This document shows positions 31,822-40,819 of a stretch of 64,000 bases of DNA, piece by piece. This DNA comes from Rhynchopus sp. YZ270_cl-10. Taxonomy: Eukaryota; Euglenozoa; Diplonemea; Diplonemida; Diplonemidae. The stretch spans positions 806,001 to 870,000 of the forward strand of contig OZ037847.1 in the NCBI GenBank assembly GCA_964035575.1, read 5' to 3'. Both the position numbers and the translations under genes were made by a program. Each line of letters begins with the position of its first letter. Position 1 is the first letter of the stretch. Under the pieces are notes generated by a model that saw only the letters and a list, made by a program, of their open reading frames with translations, was not told the DNA's origin and made no database searches.

Positions 31822-32090
31822 CTATGTCACCACATTGGGCTGGGGTGGATGAAAGGGGTGTGTGAAACAGGTACTAGGTGCGGTGAGGTCAGAAGGTCGT
31901 GGCTTTATAAAGAGACAAGTCAAAGGGGGGAAGGCAATCGTTGGCTTGAGCAAAATATGAAGTTAGTTTGTAAAAAAAAAGTATTTCAACATATGCAATC
32001 AATAAATTGATAAAAAGGGGAGCTAGAAAAACTCCTGGGAGCAACGATAATGGGGGGGGAAAAGGTTGGAAAGATGCCCAAGAAAAACGT
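31822..32090. other. Short spacer
   Basis: AT-rich with one A run; no feature seen. Confidence 0.5.
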
Positions 32091-33071
32091 TCAAAGGGCT
32101 ATTTTTTTCTCGAGAAGGGAGTGGACCATGTCTGCTATGAACTTGGCTGAGATGTCCCCCTTGCCTCCTTTGTTTACTGTACCCTTCCCTATGATGTCGA
32201 CGTGCGCCGAGAAGTGGCTGTCTGCGTAATCCACGGCAACCATCTTCCAGGGGAGGGTTCTTAGGGCAGCCATTTCGGACACGATGGACTGCAGCTTGCC
32301 TTCCTCCACCTGGGGAAAGGCTTCACGCACCTGTTGCTCTGTTGGTGCGTTCTGCGCAGTCAGCACCACAGGCTTGCTGATCCGAGACGAATACTCTTCA
32401 CTTTCATGCGGCACACCCGGAGCACCCCCTGCCGTGAGACTGCAGGTATGAAACCCACACATATGGTCGTTCTTGACGTTCGCACAGTTCACACGGTGGC
32501 TGAACCGACTCAACGCATTGATATGCTCCTCATCACACAACGTATCGAGCACTTCATTGTCATGCAACATATCAACACAGGTTGTGCTTGCGAGCATACC
32601 CCATAGGGACATCAATGCCTTCAATGGGTATACGGTTTGGTGTACACCTATGTGCGGTGTAGCGATGGACATGTAGAGGAGGGGTTGGATCTTAGGGGAT
32701 TCACGGATGAGGCTGCTTTGCGTGATGAGAGAACGGAGGATGAGACCTCCCATGGAGTGCCCGATGAGGACGAGGTGGAGGGTGTCGGTGAGTGCGAGAA
32801 GAGATGTGACGAAGGTCTCCAACTCTGCTGTGACCGTTGCGGCGCAAGACTCCACACCCTTCTCTGTGCCGAACATCTTGCATGCATCCGTCTCCCACAT
32901 CACCACATCCAAGTGCTCCCCTAACCCCTCCCCCTCCACCAAAGGAGACACCCGGTGCACCACCCTCCCACCCACCTCCAACTGTCGCCTCAGATGCACC
33001 TTTATCGCCTCCATGTCCACACAACTTCCATGACTACCATGTTGGGTCACCACTAATGTCAATGCCTGCAT
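32091..33071 (-). CDS. DUF676-type serine esterase/lipase
   Basis: I start at the ATG at 33,071, giving 326 residues; the frame is open further upstream, but that part is low-complexity. MQALTLVVTQHGSHGS is the first beta strand and oxyanion region. The nucleophile elbow is GHSMGG with Ser106. Later SIATPHIGV is the typical strand-turn of this family, and HFSAHVDIIGKG near the end carries the likely catalytic His. The acid residue is less clear. These are the marks of the alpha/beta-hydrolase group that includes yeast ROG1 and FAM135 (DUF676), lipid or ester hydrolases. There is no signal peptide or membrane helix, so it is probably cytosolic or peripheral. It lies 90 bases downstream of the next gene on the same strand. 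Confidence 0.8.
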   Translation of the reverse strand: MQALTLVVTQHGSHGSCVDMEAIKVHLRRQLEVGGRVVHRVSPLVEGEGLGEHLDVVMWETDACKMFGTEKGVESCAATVTAELETFVTSLLALTDTLHLVLIGHSMGGLILRSLITQSSLIRESPKIQPLLYMSIATPHIGVHQTVYPLKALMSLWGMLASTTCVDMLHDNEVLDTLCDEEHINALSRFSHRVNCANVKNDHMCGFHTCSLTAGGAPGVPHESEEYSSRISKPVVLTAQNAPTEQQVREAFPQVEEGKLQSIVSEMAALRTLPWKMVAVDYADSHFSAHVDIIGKGTVNKGGKGDISAKFIADMVHSLLEKKIAL

Positions 33072-33162
33072 AGTTCTTTTTTGCTGTAAAAAAGAGTGAA
33101 AAGAGAGAGGAGGGACAATGAGATGACAACGTGAAATCATTTTTTTTTGGAAGTATTAACAT

Positions 33163-34017
33163 CTATTTTAGTCGCATCAATGTTGAATCTCGCGCTTTAA
33201 TCTGGCGTTGGATCTGCACTAAGTCGTCGTACGTTGTTTTTGGCTTTCCCCGTAATGGCCCTGAGAGGCGGAGGAAGTATTGGAGGACAAGAATACTGCT
33301 TCGGTAGTCTTCGTCCGAGGTGGCTTCGATTCTGACTGGGAGACCCCTTCGTGTCCTCGACCCCTTAGGCTCTGCCCACACCAACCCAAAGACACGCCAA
33401 GGCACTGCACTCCTCTTCCCTGCCCCTGCTGCAAGCTGTGTGTCCGGCGTGACACCCTGCAACAGATCCCACTCCGCCACACCACCCACCTCCTTCCCAG
33501 CCTCATCACGCCACTCTATTCTATTGCTCGGGTGGAATGCGACTGTCCAACGCCCTTTCCGCCTCCCCCCATCCTGCTCTACAAGATGATAATGCCGACC
33601 GGCCATTACATCCTCAAAGTCTGCCGTCACACCGACACCTGCAGAGAACGCGGCACGTTTGTGCTGGGGAGGGACGACACTAGAAATGGGGGCTCTCTGG
33701 CTGCGTTTAGGTGGGGGTGGTGACGACTTTTGCACAGCGTTCTGTACAGGCTTTGGCCGAGGGGGTGAGCGTGAGTGAGTAGGGGAGGACTGTCGTGGTC
33801 GCCGCTCTGTGCCCAGACGCTGTGCAGCGATGCTCCTGAGCACATCGTGCTGTACATGAAGACGCTGCAGCTCGTCCTCCAGACCAGGCATGCGTGACAC
33901 CTCTGCAGTGCTCAAACGGTCCAAGTCCGCATTGCTAATACTCACACAGTTCAAATCATTACTCCTCGTCACAAAGTCATTCACATCAAACCTTCTTAAT
34001 TCTGTGTCCTTCGACAT
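33163..34017 (-). CDS. Unknown protein with C-terminal PH-like domain
   Basis: The product has 284 residues. Residues 1-70 are helical and acidic (LEDELQRLHVQHDVLRSIAA). Residues about 70-125 are a Pro/Ser/Arg linker. Residues about 135-260 alternate as in a pleckstrin-homology fold: GRHYHLVEQDGGRRKGRWTV, then NRIEWRDEAG, VPWRVFGLVWAEPKG, LPVRIEATSDEDY and a closing helix SSILVLQYFLRLS. The spacing of strands and the final helix are the reason for the call; no lipid-binding motif is clear. The start ATG is at 34,017. A TTGAAAGTGC-type motif lies between it and the upstream gene, followed (sense strand) by a pyrimidine tract and CTTTCAG, so the 5' leader may be spliced. Confidence 0.6.
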   Translation of the reverse strand: MSKDTELRRFDVNDFVTRSNDLNCVSISNADLDRLSTAEVSRMPGLEDELQRLHVQHDVLRSIAAQRLGTERRPRQSSPTHSRSPPRPKPVQNAVQKSSPPPPKRSQRAPISSVVPPQHKRAAFSAGVGVTADFEDVMAGRHYHLVEQDGGRRKGRWTVAFHPSNRIEWRDEAGKEVGGVAEWDLLQGVTPDTQLAAGAGKRSAVPWRVFGLVWAEPKGSRTRRGLPVRIEATSDEDYRSSILVLQYFLRLSGPLRGKPKTTYDDLVQIQRQIKARDSTLMRLK

Positions 34018-34251
34018 CCCCTACGAAGATGATGGATGAAGAGGGGGTGTTCAGAGGAGTTGTTAAACGCAAATATCTCAATAAATGCCCGGATGCAACC
34101 AAAAAAAGACAGGGTAAAAAGGGTAGTTAGATGTGGGGAGTAAGAAGCAAAAAATGCGCAGAACTTTTCCTCCGATGGTATTCCACAAAGACCCAAAAGC
34201 GACAGACCACTGAAAGGTTTTGTAGAACACCATTGAAGGAAAAAAAGAGAC

Positions 34252-34292
34252 GTTGAAAGTGCAAACACCGCCGTACCTTGGCAAACACTGCG
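34252..34292 (-). repeat. Stem-loop motif, TTGAAAGTGC variant, between two genes
   Basis: GTTGAAAGTGCAAACACCGC, then CGTACCTTGGCAAACACTGC. In the sense direction it sits just after the stop of the OGFOD2-like gene and is followed by a T-rich tract and TTTCAG about 30-50 bases on, ahead of the next ATG at 34,017. Confidence 0.65.
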
Positions 34293-34305
34293 GTAAAAAA
34301 AATGC

Positions 34306-35328
34306 TTATATGTTGTAGACATCAGCTGCTCCCTCTGGGGTTTTCCAGTCGGGTTTCATGATGCATCTGCTGCGATCGAACATTGTGCAGCACGGGCAAT
34401 GTGTACTTCTGTGGTTGGTACTGCGCGCCCATATGACCATCACCATTCGATCCCCTGTTGAGGTGACGGGGAGCACCTCGTGCAGATGTCTCCCTGAGTG
34501 CAGAAGCGCGACACCTGTTGTGTTGTGCGCAACGGACGCCTCTATTGAACCTTCCTGCGGTGCAGAACGCTCATGCCGGAAGAGCACCTCACCACCCTGC
34601 GTCCACGAGCCCCCAAGCTGCAAGGTTAACGTTACCTCTGAGTCGTCTGAATGTGCAGGCAGCTTTACATGAGACGTCGCAGTGCCTTCGTTGTTGTAGT
34701 ACGCAACAAAGGCGTACCGCATATCCAAACCTTGTTTGGCTTTCCCCGAAACCTGGTCATAAAGCGGACAAAGAATCGCTTTGAATATGGTGTCCACAAA
34801 GCGAACCGCATCGCTACCCAGCTCATCCACAGAAGCAACCTTGCCACTTCGCTGCACTGCAGAGAACGCAGTGCGCAGTTCATTGCAAACCCCCTCGGGG
34901 AGAAGCGGGAAGCACACTGGGGCGTAGCCTTGTGGGTTGGGTGGCGCAACTGGGGTGAGCGCGTCGTGTACATCGGAAGGGTCGCCTGCGGTCAGAAGGT
35001 CGGCAATGTCTGAGGAGAGAACGGCTGAGGTGGCCTTACGGAGTGTGGTGTTGAGGTGGGGCTGGTGCGTGGTGAGGCTGAGGTTGAGACGTTGTTTGCG
35101 GAGTGCGCGTGCCTCGCGTGCTTCGTGTACCCGTGCAAGCTCGCGCTGGAGCAATGCTTCGTATTCATCCAAACGTCGTCCCGCCTCGCCTGTGGAGCAG
35201 AACCGCTCTGCCAGATAGTTCGGATAAACATTCGCCCCATAGATCGTGTGCAGCAGAAACGACACCCCCTGCATGGCACGTCCGTTGTACCCCGCAGCAT
35301 TGTACGCGTTGTGTGCTGCTTTGTGCAT
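34306..35328 (-). CDS. OGFOD2-like 2-oxoglutarate/Fe(II) dioxygenase
   Basis: The product has 340 residues. The metal site is His226-x-Asp228 (PAHSDDSEVTLTL) with the distal His283 (GRHLHEVLPV) and Arg294 (GDRMVMVIW) for 2-oxoglutarate. The order of CFPLLPEGVCNEL, RYAFVAYY, HSDDSEVTL, GGEVLF, GVALLHSGRHLHEV, GDRMVMVIW and a Cys-rich tail (THCPCCTMF) parallels human OGFOD2, including the CPMCC-like end. The substrate of OGFOD2 is unknown; protein or small-molecule hydroxylation is the family role. The N-terminal 100 residues are helical and Arg-rich. A 200-bp direct duplication of its upstream region lies at about 36.30-36.68 kb. Confidence 0.78.
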   Translation of the reverse strand: MHKAAHNAYNAAGYNGRAMQGVSFLLHTIYGANVYPNYLAERFCSTGEAGRRLDEYEALLQRELARVHEAREARALRKQRLNLSLTTHQPHLNTTLRKATSAVLSSDIADLLTAGDPSDVHDALTPVAPPNPQGYAPVCFPLLPEGVCNELRTAFSAVQRSGKVASVDELGSDAVRFVDTIFKAILCPLYDQVSGKAKQGLDMRYAFVAYYNNEGTATSHVKLPAHSDDSEVTLTLQLGGSWTQGGEVLFRHERSAPQEGSIEASVAHNTTGVALLHSGRHLHEVLPVTSTGDRMVMVIWARSTNHRSTHCPCCTMFDRSRCIMKPDWKTPEGAADVYNI

Positions 35329-35339
35329 TGGTGTAAAAG

Positions 35340-35525
35340 CTGGAGGGTGGTGTGACAGAGGGGCTGTAGGGGGGGAGGAAAGGGGAAAGGAATGTTAGGG
35401 TGTCTTGGTTTTTTTTTCATAGGCTACAAAAGGGGTCCAAAGATTGGATGGGTCACACGCTGCGCACCATTAAAAAGAGATGGTGGCGAGAGTTGCACAC
35501 TGATGGCACAGAGGGTTGATACGTT
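35340..35525. repeat. Duplicated spacer segment, copy 1 (uninterrupted)
   Basis: It shares GGGGCTGTAGGG, GGGGAAAGGAATG and GGCGAGAGTTGCACACTGAT with 36,296-36,680 in the same order. This copy lacks the insertion found in copy 2. Confidence 0.75.
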
Positions 35526-35558
35526 TACTGGGGAGGGGTGAATAAGAGACACACGACC

Positions 35559-35750
35559 GTGGTCCAGAGGCACCTGACAAGTGAAATGACATGTAAATCA
35601 CTTGTCATGACAAATAATTGCTTAGGGGGAGTAGGGGGGAAATCATGAGCTTACAGACATTCCTTAAGTAAATCACTTGTCATGACAAGTGACCACTTTC
35701 ACTTGTCATTTCACTTATCACCATGACAAGTGAAATTGGTCCTGGACCAC
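35559..35750. mobile_element. Palindromic element, 192 bp
   Basis: The ends GTGGTCCAG and CTGGACCAC are inverted. The inside is built from repeats of TGACAAGTGAAATGACA and ACTTGTCATGACAAGT, itself a perfect 16-bp palindrome. No clear target duplication. It may be a foldback transposon or a block of protein-binding palindromes. Confidence 0.5.
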
Positions 35751-35796
35751 TATCTCCACATAGGCAAACAGATGAACCAAAAAAGTAGGTTTTTTT

Positions 35797-35850
35797 GTTG
35801 TGTGGACAATCGCCTAAGAACCCGTTTGGGAACCTAGGGTCTGTACTCAA
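35797..35850 (+). repeat. Stem-loop motif, GTCGACAATCGCC variant
   Basis: GTTGTGTGGACAATCGCCTA, then AGAACCCGTTTGGGAACCTA. A similar CCAAGAACCCG...CGGGAACCTTGG hairpin lies at about 19,297. Confidence 0.5.
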
Positions 35851-35975
35851 CGTTGGCTGAAACCTTTGTACTACGGAACGTATAGACGTCAGTTGTCCTG
35901 AACCCTTGAAAGCAACTTTTATGGAAAGCCCTTTTACTAGGCTACATTTCTCTTTCTTTTTGGGGAGGGGGGGAA

Positions 35976-36018
35976 ACAAAGTTGGCTTGAAATACAACAG
36001 CCCTCTCGCGACAGTGCC
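35976..36018. repeat. Stem-loop motif, 'ATACAA' variant
   Basis: GGCTTGAAATACAACAGCCC, then TCTCGCGACAGTGCC. Confidence 0.4.
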
Positions 36019-36295
36019 TAACAAAAAAGCGAATAGGGGATATGGTATCTCTAATTCACTTTTTGACCTGCCTTTTCTTTTTTTTCAGGTTTTGTTTTTT
36101 GCATACTGTGAAATAGGAGATATGGTACCTCTTATTCCAGGCTAAAAGCCCAAATATCACCCTAATTTCCTATTCGCCCCTTATCTCTTAGCACCCCCGC
36201 CCTCTCCCCCAGTAAAAATAGAAACAGACGGGATATGACAATTGAATAAAAAGAGAGCAAAGAAAAATAATTTTTTCCGTTTATCGCGGTTTGAA

Positions 36296-36680
36296 AGAGG
36301 GGCTGTAGGGAGGAAAGGGGAAAGGAATGCGTTAGGGTCTTGGTTTTTGTATAGGTCACAAAGGGGTCTGTCAGCCCACAGCTATAGGAGAGGCTCTTCG
36401 GCACGTACACACCTTCCGCACATTGGGAGGTGTGCGGGCTGTAACCCCACGAAGAAACGGGAAACTGTCCCCCCACTGCCTTGTGCAGTGTGGAACCCCA
36501 CTACATAGAACAACCCGAACACATAGCAAAGAGGCAGTGCCAGCGGTGCAGCTGCCTAACAGTTAGCGTTACAGTAAAAAAAGGAGGGGTCAAAAGATTG
36601 AATGGGTGACAGCTGCACACCGCAAGAGGGGGTGGCGAGAGTTGCACACTGATGGCACAGAGGGTTGAAAGGTTTAAAAA
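36296..36680. repeat. Duplicated spacer segment, copy 2 (interrupted)
   Basis: Same order as 35,340-35,525, but a 223-bp segment (36,369-36,591, including one target copy) interrupts it. Confidence 0.75.
36369..36591. mobile_element. 223-bp insertion with 7-bp duplication
   Basis: Copy 1 reads AAAGGGGTC then CAAAGATTG without interruption. Here AGGGGTC occurs at both ends (36,362-36,368 and 36,585-36,591) with about 216 bases between. The ends are not obvious inverted repeats, so the element type is unknown. Inside is a GC-rich hairpin (CACACCTTCCGCACATTGGG and its partial inverse). Confidence 0.6.
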
Positions 36681-36857
36681 TAGAATCTGACAAAAAGAGA
36701 GCAAAGAGAAACAACTGTTTCCGTCGCTAATGTGTCGTGATTTTCGCTGTATGGTGCGGTGAAACAAATACTGAACGAAAGATAATTTGCAGGCACCTTC
36801 CGTCAATTCTAATTCTTCTTGCCAATGATTGGTACATTAAAAAAAAATGTTGGGGAT

Positions 36858-38318
36858 TTAGTCCCGAAGCCATTTCTCGATATTCGCGATTTCCAGGGCG
36901 CGTGCGGCGAGGACGCTTGGAGGGTCTTCTGGGTTGGAGAAGAAGAGGTCGAGGTGGTGTGCACCACCCTCGATGACGACGGCCAGCACAGAGGAGGACA
37001 CGTTCGAGGTCACACCTGCGGCGGACCATGGGTCGTAGTCTCCGTTGCTGAAGACAATGTTGGAGTACTGGTCAAGCTTGCTTAGCGGTCCGTACTGCGT
37101 CACAATCCAGTCCGGCCGTGGCTCCACACCATACTCAATCTCGCACCTCTGGTTAATGAATTCCAGGTCAAAGGGATACTTCCAAAACATATCCGACACA
37201 CCATCCCGCGCATAGTACGTCTCCTGGCAAAGCATCTGCGTACAAAACTGGAAGTCCCAAATTCCGTCATGCTCCAAATCCTTGTCGTCAAGCTGGTAGC
37301 ACGGAATGTCCTTGGTCGCGTTGTTGAAGATATCGGTCGCGGCCTTGAGTCTGGGCAGCAGCTCTGCTACGGGGGGTTGCACGCCGTCTGTGCCGATCAT
37401 GGCTGCGCAGGCCTCGCGCACAGGGTAGGCGGAGAGGACGGCAGTGCCGCCAGTGATGTAGTCTGTGGGGTAGGGATAGTTACCCATGGCCATCATGTCC
37501 CAGGCGTACATCAGGAGGTAGGCGAGGGCGACAACACTGTCCTCTGTAGGGAGCACGCAGAGGTTGAAGGTGGACTGCAGTTGTGCACGGCCTTGGGCGG
37601 TCTTCGCCTGTTCGAAGACCTGTGCGAAGGCAGCACGCACAGTACTGTCGCACCCCGCCCGTGCACCTGCCTCAGGAGTTGCATCGCGTGTGACGACCTC
37701 CCAGTAGGTCTTCCCAAAGGACGTCGAGATGTCCGTAAACGAATCCTTCCCGCCCAACGCAAACCCAAAGATCGGTGCCGACGCAGAGATCGCCCCATCG
37801 ATCGTGGTCGGGTACTTCATGCGCATCCACGCAGACAGCATCCCACCGTAGGACCCGCCAAACGCAATGACCTTGCTCTCAGGCGACTGCTTATCCTGCT
37901 TGTAGGTGAGCAAAACGTTCGCATAGTCCGCTAGGGCCTGCTCGTGGCTCAGGTACGAGATGTTCCCCTTCACAAAGCTGGAGTTCCCAAACGGCAGCGA
38001 CTCTCCGTAGTAGCGGTGCTCTGCGAAGATGAGCAGCGCACCAAAGCGGTCTTTGTTCTCCCACATCAGCCCAGTGTGGCGTACGTACAGCGTCACATCT
38101 GCCTCGTTTCCGCAGTAAAAGAAAATGGGCTCACCCTTCTTCCAATTCTCCTCCCCACAAACGTAAACACGCTGCTTAAACGTCCTCCAATCCGTGTCTG
38201 GGGAGTAGCTGAAGTGGTCGAGCTTCTGGTTGTACCACTTCAGTGTGCAGTTCTTTGCTGGGTCAATTGGACTGGCACTCACTGCGGCAAGCACGGCGAA
38301 CACATTTAAGAAAAGCAT
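36858..38318 (-). CDS. Serine peptidase family S28 (prolyl carboxypeptidase/DPP7 type)
   Basis: From the ATG at 38,318 the product has 486 residues, the usual length. A signal peptide (MLFLNVFAVLAAVSA) precedes WYNQKLDHFS, the N-terminal mark of family S28. Catalytic residues are Ser156 in FGGSYGG, Asp in SNGDYDPWSAAGV and His in EGGAHHLDL near the end. FAEHRYYGESLPFG is another strongly conserved S28 segment. Several NxS/T sites suit a secreted or lysosomal glycoprotein. S28 enzymes remove residues next to proline, either one at the C-terminus or dipeptides at the N-terminus; the sequence does not say which. Nothing looks broken. A short CCCTA-type tandem lies about 130 bases upstream. Confidence 0.92.
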   Translation of the reverse strand: MLFLNVFAVLAAVSASPIDPAKNCTLKWYNQKLDHFSYSPDTDWRTFKQRVYVCGEENWKKGEPIFFYCGNEADVTLYVRHTGLMWENKDRFGALLIFAEHRYYGESLPFGNSSFVKGNISYLSHEQALADYANVLLTYKQDKQSPESKVIAFGGSYGGMLSAWMRMKYPTTIDGAISASAPIFGFALGGKDSFTDISTSFGKTYWEVVTRDATPEAGARAGCDSTVRAAFAQVFEQAKTAQGRAQLQSTFNLCVLPTEDSVVALAYLLMYAWDMMAMGNYPYPTDYITGGTAVLSAYPVREACAAMIGTDGVQPPVAELLPRLKAATDIFNNATKDIPCYQLDDKDLEHDGIWDFQFCTQMLCQETYYARDGVSDMFWKYPFDLEFINQRCEIEYGVEPRPDWIVTQYGPLSKLDQYSNIVFSNGDYDPWSAAGVTSNVSSSVLAVVIEGGAHHLDLFFSNPEDPPSVLAARALEIANIEKWLRD

Positions 38319-38324
38319 TGTCAA

Positions 38325-38876
38325 GTGGTCTCTGGTGGTTCATGGTGGTGTGAGGGGAGGGGATACGCCTGCCTCTAGACCTGAGCACAGCCACAACACA
38401 CACCCCACCATTCGCGGAAATATGAAAGCGCCCTGGTGCAACACCCATTACCCTACCCTACCCTACCCCACCCCGCCCCGCCCCATGGCCTCTCTTCTCG
38501 ACCCGATGACAAAATCATTGGGGTTGAAGATGCACATCTGAACAGGTTCTGATCTCGGAGAGAATTATTGAAATATAGTGGGAGGAAACACCATTTTTTT
38601 GTCAGTGTCAGCAACAACTGACACGACTCTATCTACACCCTGGTGCTCCGTCTACGGGTATATCCAGCAGAGTGACATAGTTTGCAGCACTCTCAAAAAA
38701 AAAAAAAAAAAAAAAAAAAAGATATCTTACTGTCCCGTTATTCTTCTTAGGTTGTGACAATACCACCTCCCCAACCCAGGCCCAACAACGAAGAACCGAC
38801 TAGCTAGTCTTCTGTTACACCCCACCCCAAGCGGTAATGCTCCGTGCAGGAGTACGTCCCTGATTACAACACAACC
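38325..38876. other. Spacer with CCCTA tandem and A run
   Basis: It contains CCCTACCCTACCCTACCC grading into CCCCGCCCC at about 38,449-38,482 and a 24-A run at about 38,697. No gene is seen. Confidence 0.6.
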
Positions 38877-39986
38877 TCACATCCCAAACAGAGACTTCAC
38901 CCTTCCCAGCACCGAGGACCGTCCCTCCCTCTCTCGGATGTATTTGATCCGCCAATCGTCATCATTACTGAACGACGCAGGCACAGTGGATTGACCAAAG
39001 GCTGTTATACCCACGGGGTTTTTTCGGGGGTTAATCGCGTCTGCAAAGGAAATCGGATTCTTGCCTTGGTAGAAATCGCCCGTTGGGTTCAGTACGCCGC
39101 CCGCCGGAGCACCGATCGCTTTTTCAACTCTAACCTTTCTGGAGAGATGCGGATCGTTAAGCGTCACCGCCATCAAATCAAGCGTCGCCTGCATCGGGTT
39201 CCTTGAGGAGTCCCTTCCAAGACGGGTCCCCATTGCCCCGGGGCAGAACCCGTTGACACGTATGTCGGATCTTTCCAGCTTCTCTGCGCTCTTGAGGGCG
39301 TACATATAGTGGAGGCATTTGCTGTAGGAGTATGCCGCCCACTCTGCGCGCGCTGGGGAGGACATGTACTCGTCCGGGAAGAACTCAGGGAAGATTATTG
39401 CGCGTTTCATGAATTTGTCAAAGTCAAGCCGCATGAGGTCGTGCATGGCGTTGATGATCTGTGGGGAGAGCACACCTGGCAGGCGTGGACGGCACTCCGC
39501 ACAGAGAATATGCACAACCTGCGAACCTGGCTGCAGGATAGGGAGGAGCGACTCGGTCAGTTCAATTGTGCCGAAGACGTTGTTGCGTACACTCTTCTGC
39601 AACGCGTCTGGGGTCCACCCTGCATGCTTTTCGGCAGCGTTGTTCACAAGGATGCATGGCTTGTTGGCAAATGACCTTTGTATTGAGTGTGTAAAGTCTG
39701 CAACCTGCTTTGGCTCGCTAATGTCCAGATGGCGCATCTCATACGACAGCCTCTCTGGCACACCCAATACAGAATACTCAAACCCTGTTTGCTTCATCGC
39801 ATTCTCCTTGCGATACTCCAGCTCCCTCTCGCAATCATCTATCACAACCTGCATTCTGTCATAAGCGTCGTCACCCCTCCCTGTCAACACTACATGCACT
39901 CCCTGCAAGAGCAGCTCTTGACTGAAAATCGCCCCCAACCCTTGAGTACACCCAGTAACCACCACATTACGAACGAGCTGTCCCAT
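38877..39986 (-). CDS. Short-chain dehydrogenase/reductase
   Basis: From the ATG at 39,986 the product has 369 residues. The cofactor motif is TGCTQGLG (11-18), followed by NNAA (115-118) and the active-site pair Tyr219-x3-Lys223 (YSYSK). FCPGAMGT follows, as in carbonyl-reductase-like and WW-domain-oxidoreductase-like members. The catalytic Ser expected after the fifth strand is not obvious: the segment reads VVHILCAECRP, with Cys where Ser-Ser is usual. That could change the chemistry or mean a different residue serves. The substrate cannot be read. The final 100 residues beyond the fold are basic, with no membrane helix. Confidence 0.82.
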   Translation of the reverse strand: MGQLVRNVVVTGCTQGLGAIFSQELLLQGVHVVLTGRGDDAYDRMQVVIDDCERELEYRKENAMKQTGFEYSVLGVPERLSYEMRHLDISEPKQVADFTHSIQRSFANKPCILVNNAAEKHAGWTPDALQKSVRNNVFGTIELTESLLPILQPGSQVVHILCAECRPRLPGVLSPQIINAMHDLMRLDFDKFMKRAIIFPEFFPDEYMSSPARAEWAAYSYSKCLHYMYALKSAEKLERSDIRVNGFCPGAMGTRLGRDSSRNPMQATLDLMAVTLNDPHLSRKVRVEKAIGAPAGGVLNPTGDFYQGKNPISFADAINPRKNPVGITAFGQSTVPASFSNDDDWRIKYIREREGRSSVLGRVKSLFGM

Positions 39987-40819
39987 ATTCTGAATGGACC
40001 TTGCGGAGCGGTGTCCAAAAAAATAAGAAAATTGAAGCAAAAATAGTGCGAGTGTGAGAGGAGATGGGGAAAAAAGGGGGGTAGGTAGTCATTCGTATTT
40101 CATTCAAGTTGAGCAAAGTAAAGATTCTTGGACCTCAAAAGGAGAGAGGGGGTGCAAGACATCTTTAAGATTGGAGAGGGAGAGAGTACGCAAAGAGAGA
40201 GAAAAAAGAGAGAGAGAGAAAGTTGGGGAAATGATGGGAGTTCGTTTCTGAACCCTTTTTGTTTCACTCCATTTTAACTAAAATCAATGTTTTCGCAGCG
40301 TTTTTTTTTCTTTGCCGTTTGGCATTTTTTTTTCCCTCCCCGTCTTGTTCTTGTTTTTGGGGAGAACGCTGTCCTCTCATTTTTAAGAAAGCCATTGACA
40401 CGGACGGTTGCACAGTGATACACCATACACCGGTAACTGTTTGGAGACTCTTTCTCTCTCACACAGCACACGTGAGGCACGAAGTTCGGTTTGGTTCTTT
40501 GTTCTTTTTTTTCAGTTTGTGAAACAGTTCTGGAATAGTGTAGGTGCCAGTTTTGCTTCCGTTGTTTTATCTGTTTTTTACATTTAACTTTGAATAATCG
40601 ACAACATGAAGACCAAGTCCACGCAGTGTCCTAGACAAAATAGCATCGTTTAAAAAAAAAAATGTGGAATACAGAAATGCTTCTGCATATGTTCATTATT
40701 TCGTCCATGGATCTTCTCTTTCGCCTGCTGTATACTCTGCTTGCCTTCGTTCCCGTTTTGAAGCTTGCAGGCGTGCAGGCGTACAGGTCCTGCACGTACG
40801 AAGTTCTCATTTATGGCTA
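39987..40819. other. Spacer, no gene seen
   Basis: Purine-rich tracts (GAGAGA) near 40,140-40,225 and T runs near 40,300; an AGTGTAG-type word at about 40,530. Nothing coding is supported. Confidence 0.5.

Larger units (their letters stand above)
35329..36857. other. Repeat-filled spacer
   Basis: No gene is supported. It holds two diverged copies of a segment of about 180 bp (35,340-35,525 and 36,296-36,680), a 192-bp palindromic element (35,559), two stem-loop motifs and a small inverted-repeat unit at about 36,028-36,176 (GCGAATAGG ends). Confidence 0.6.
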
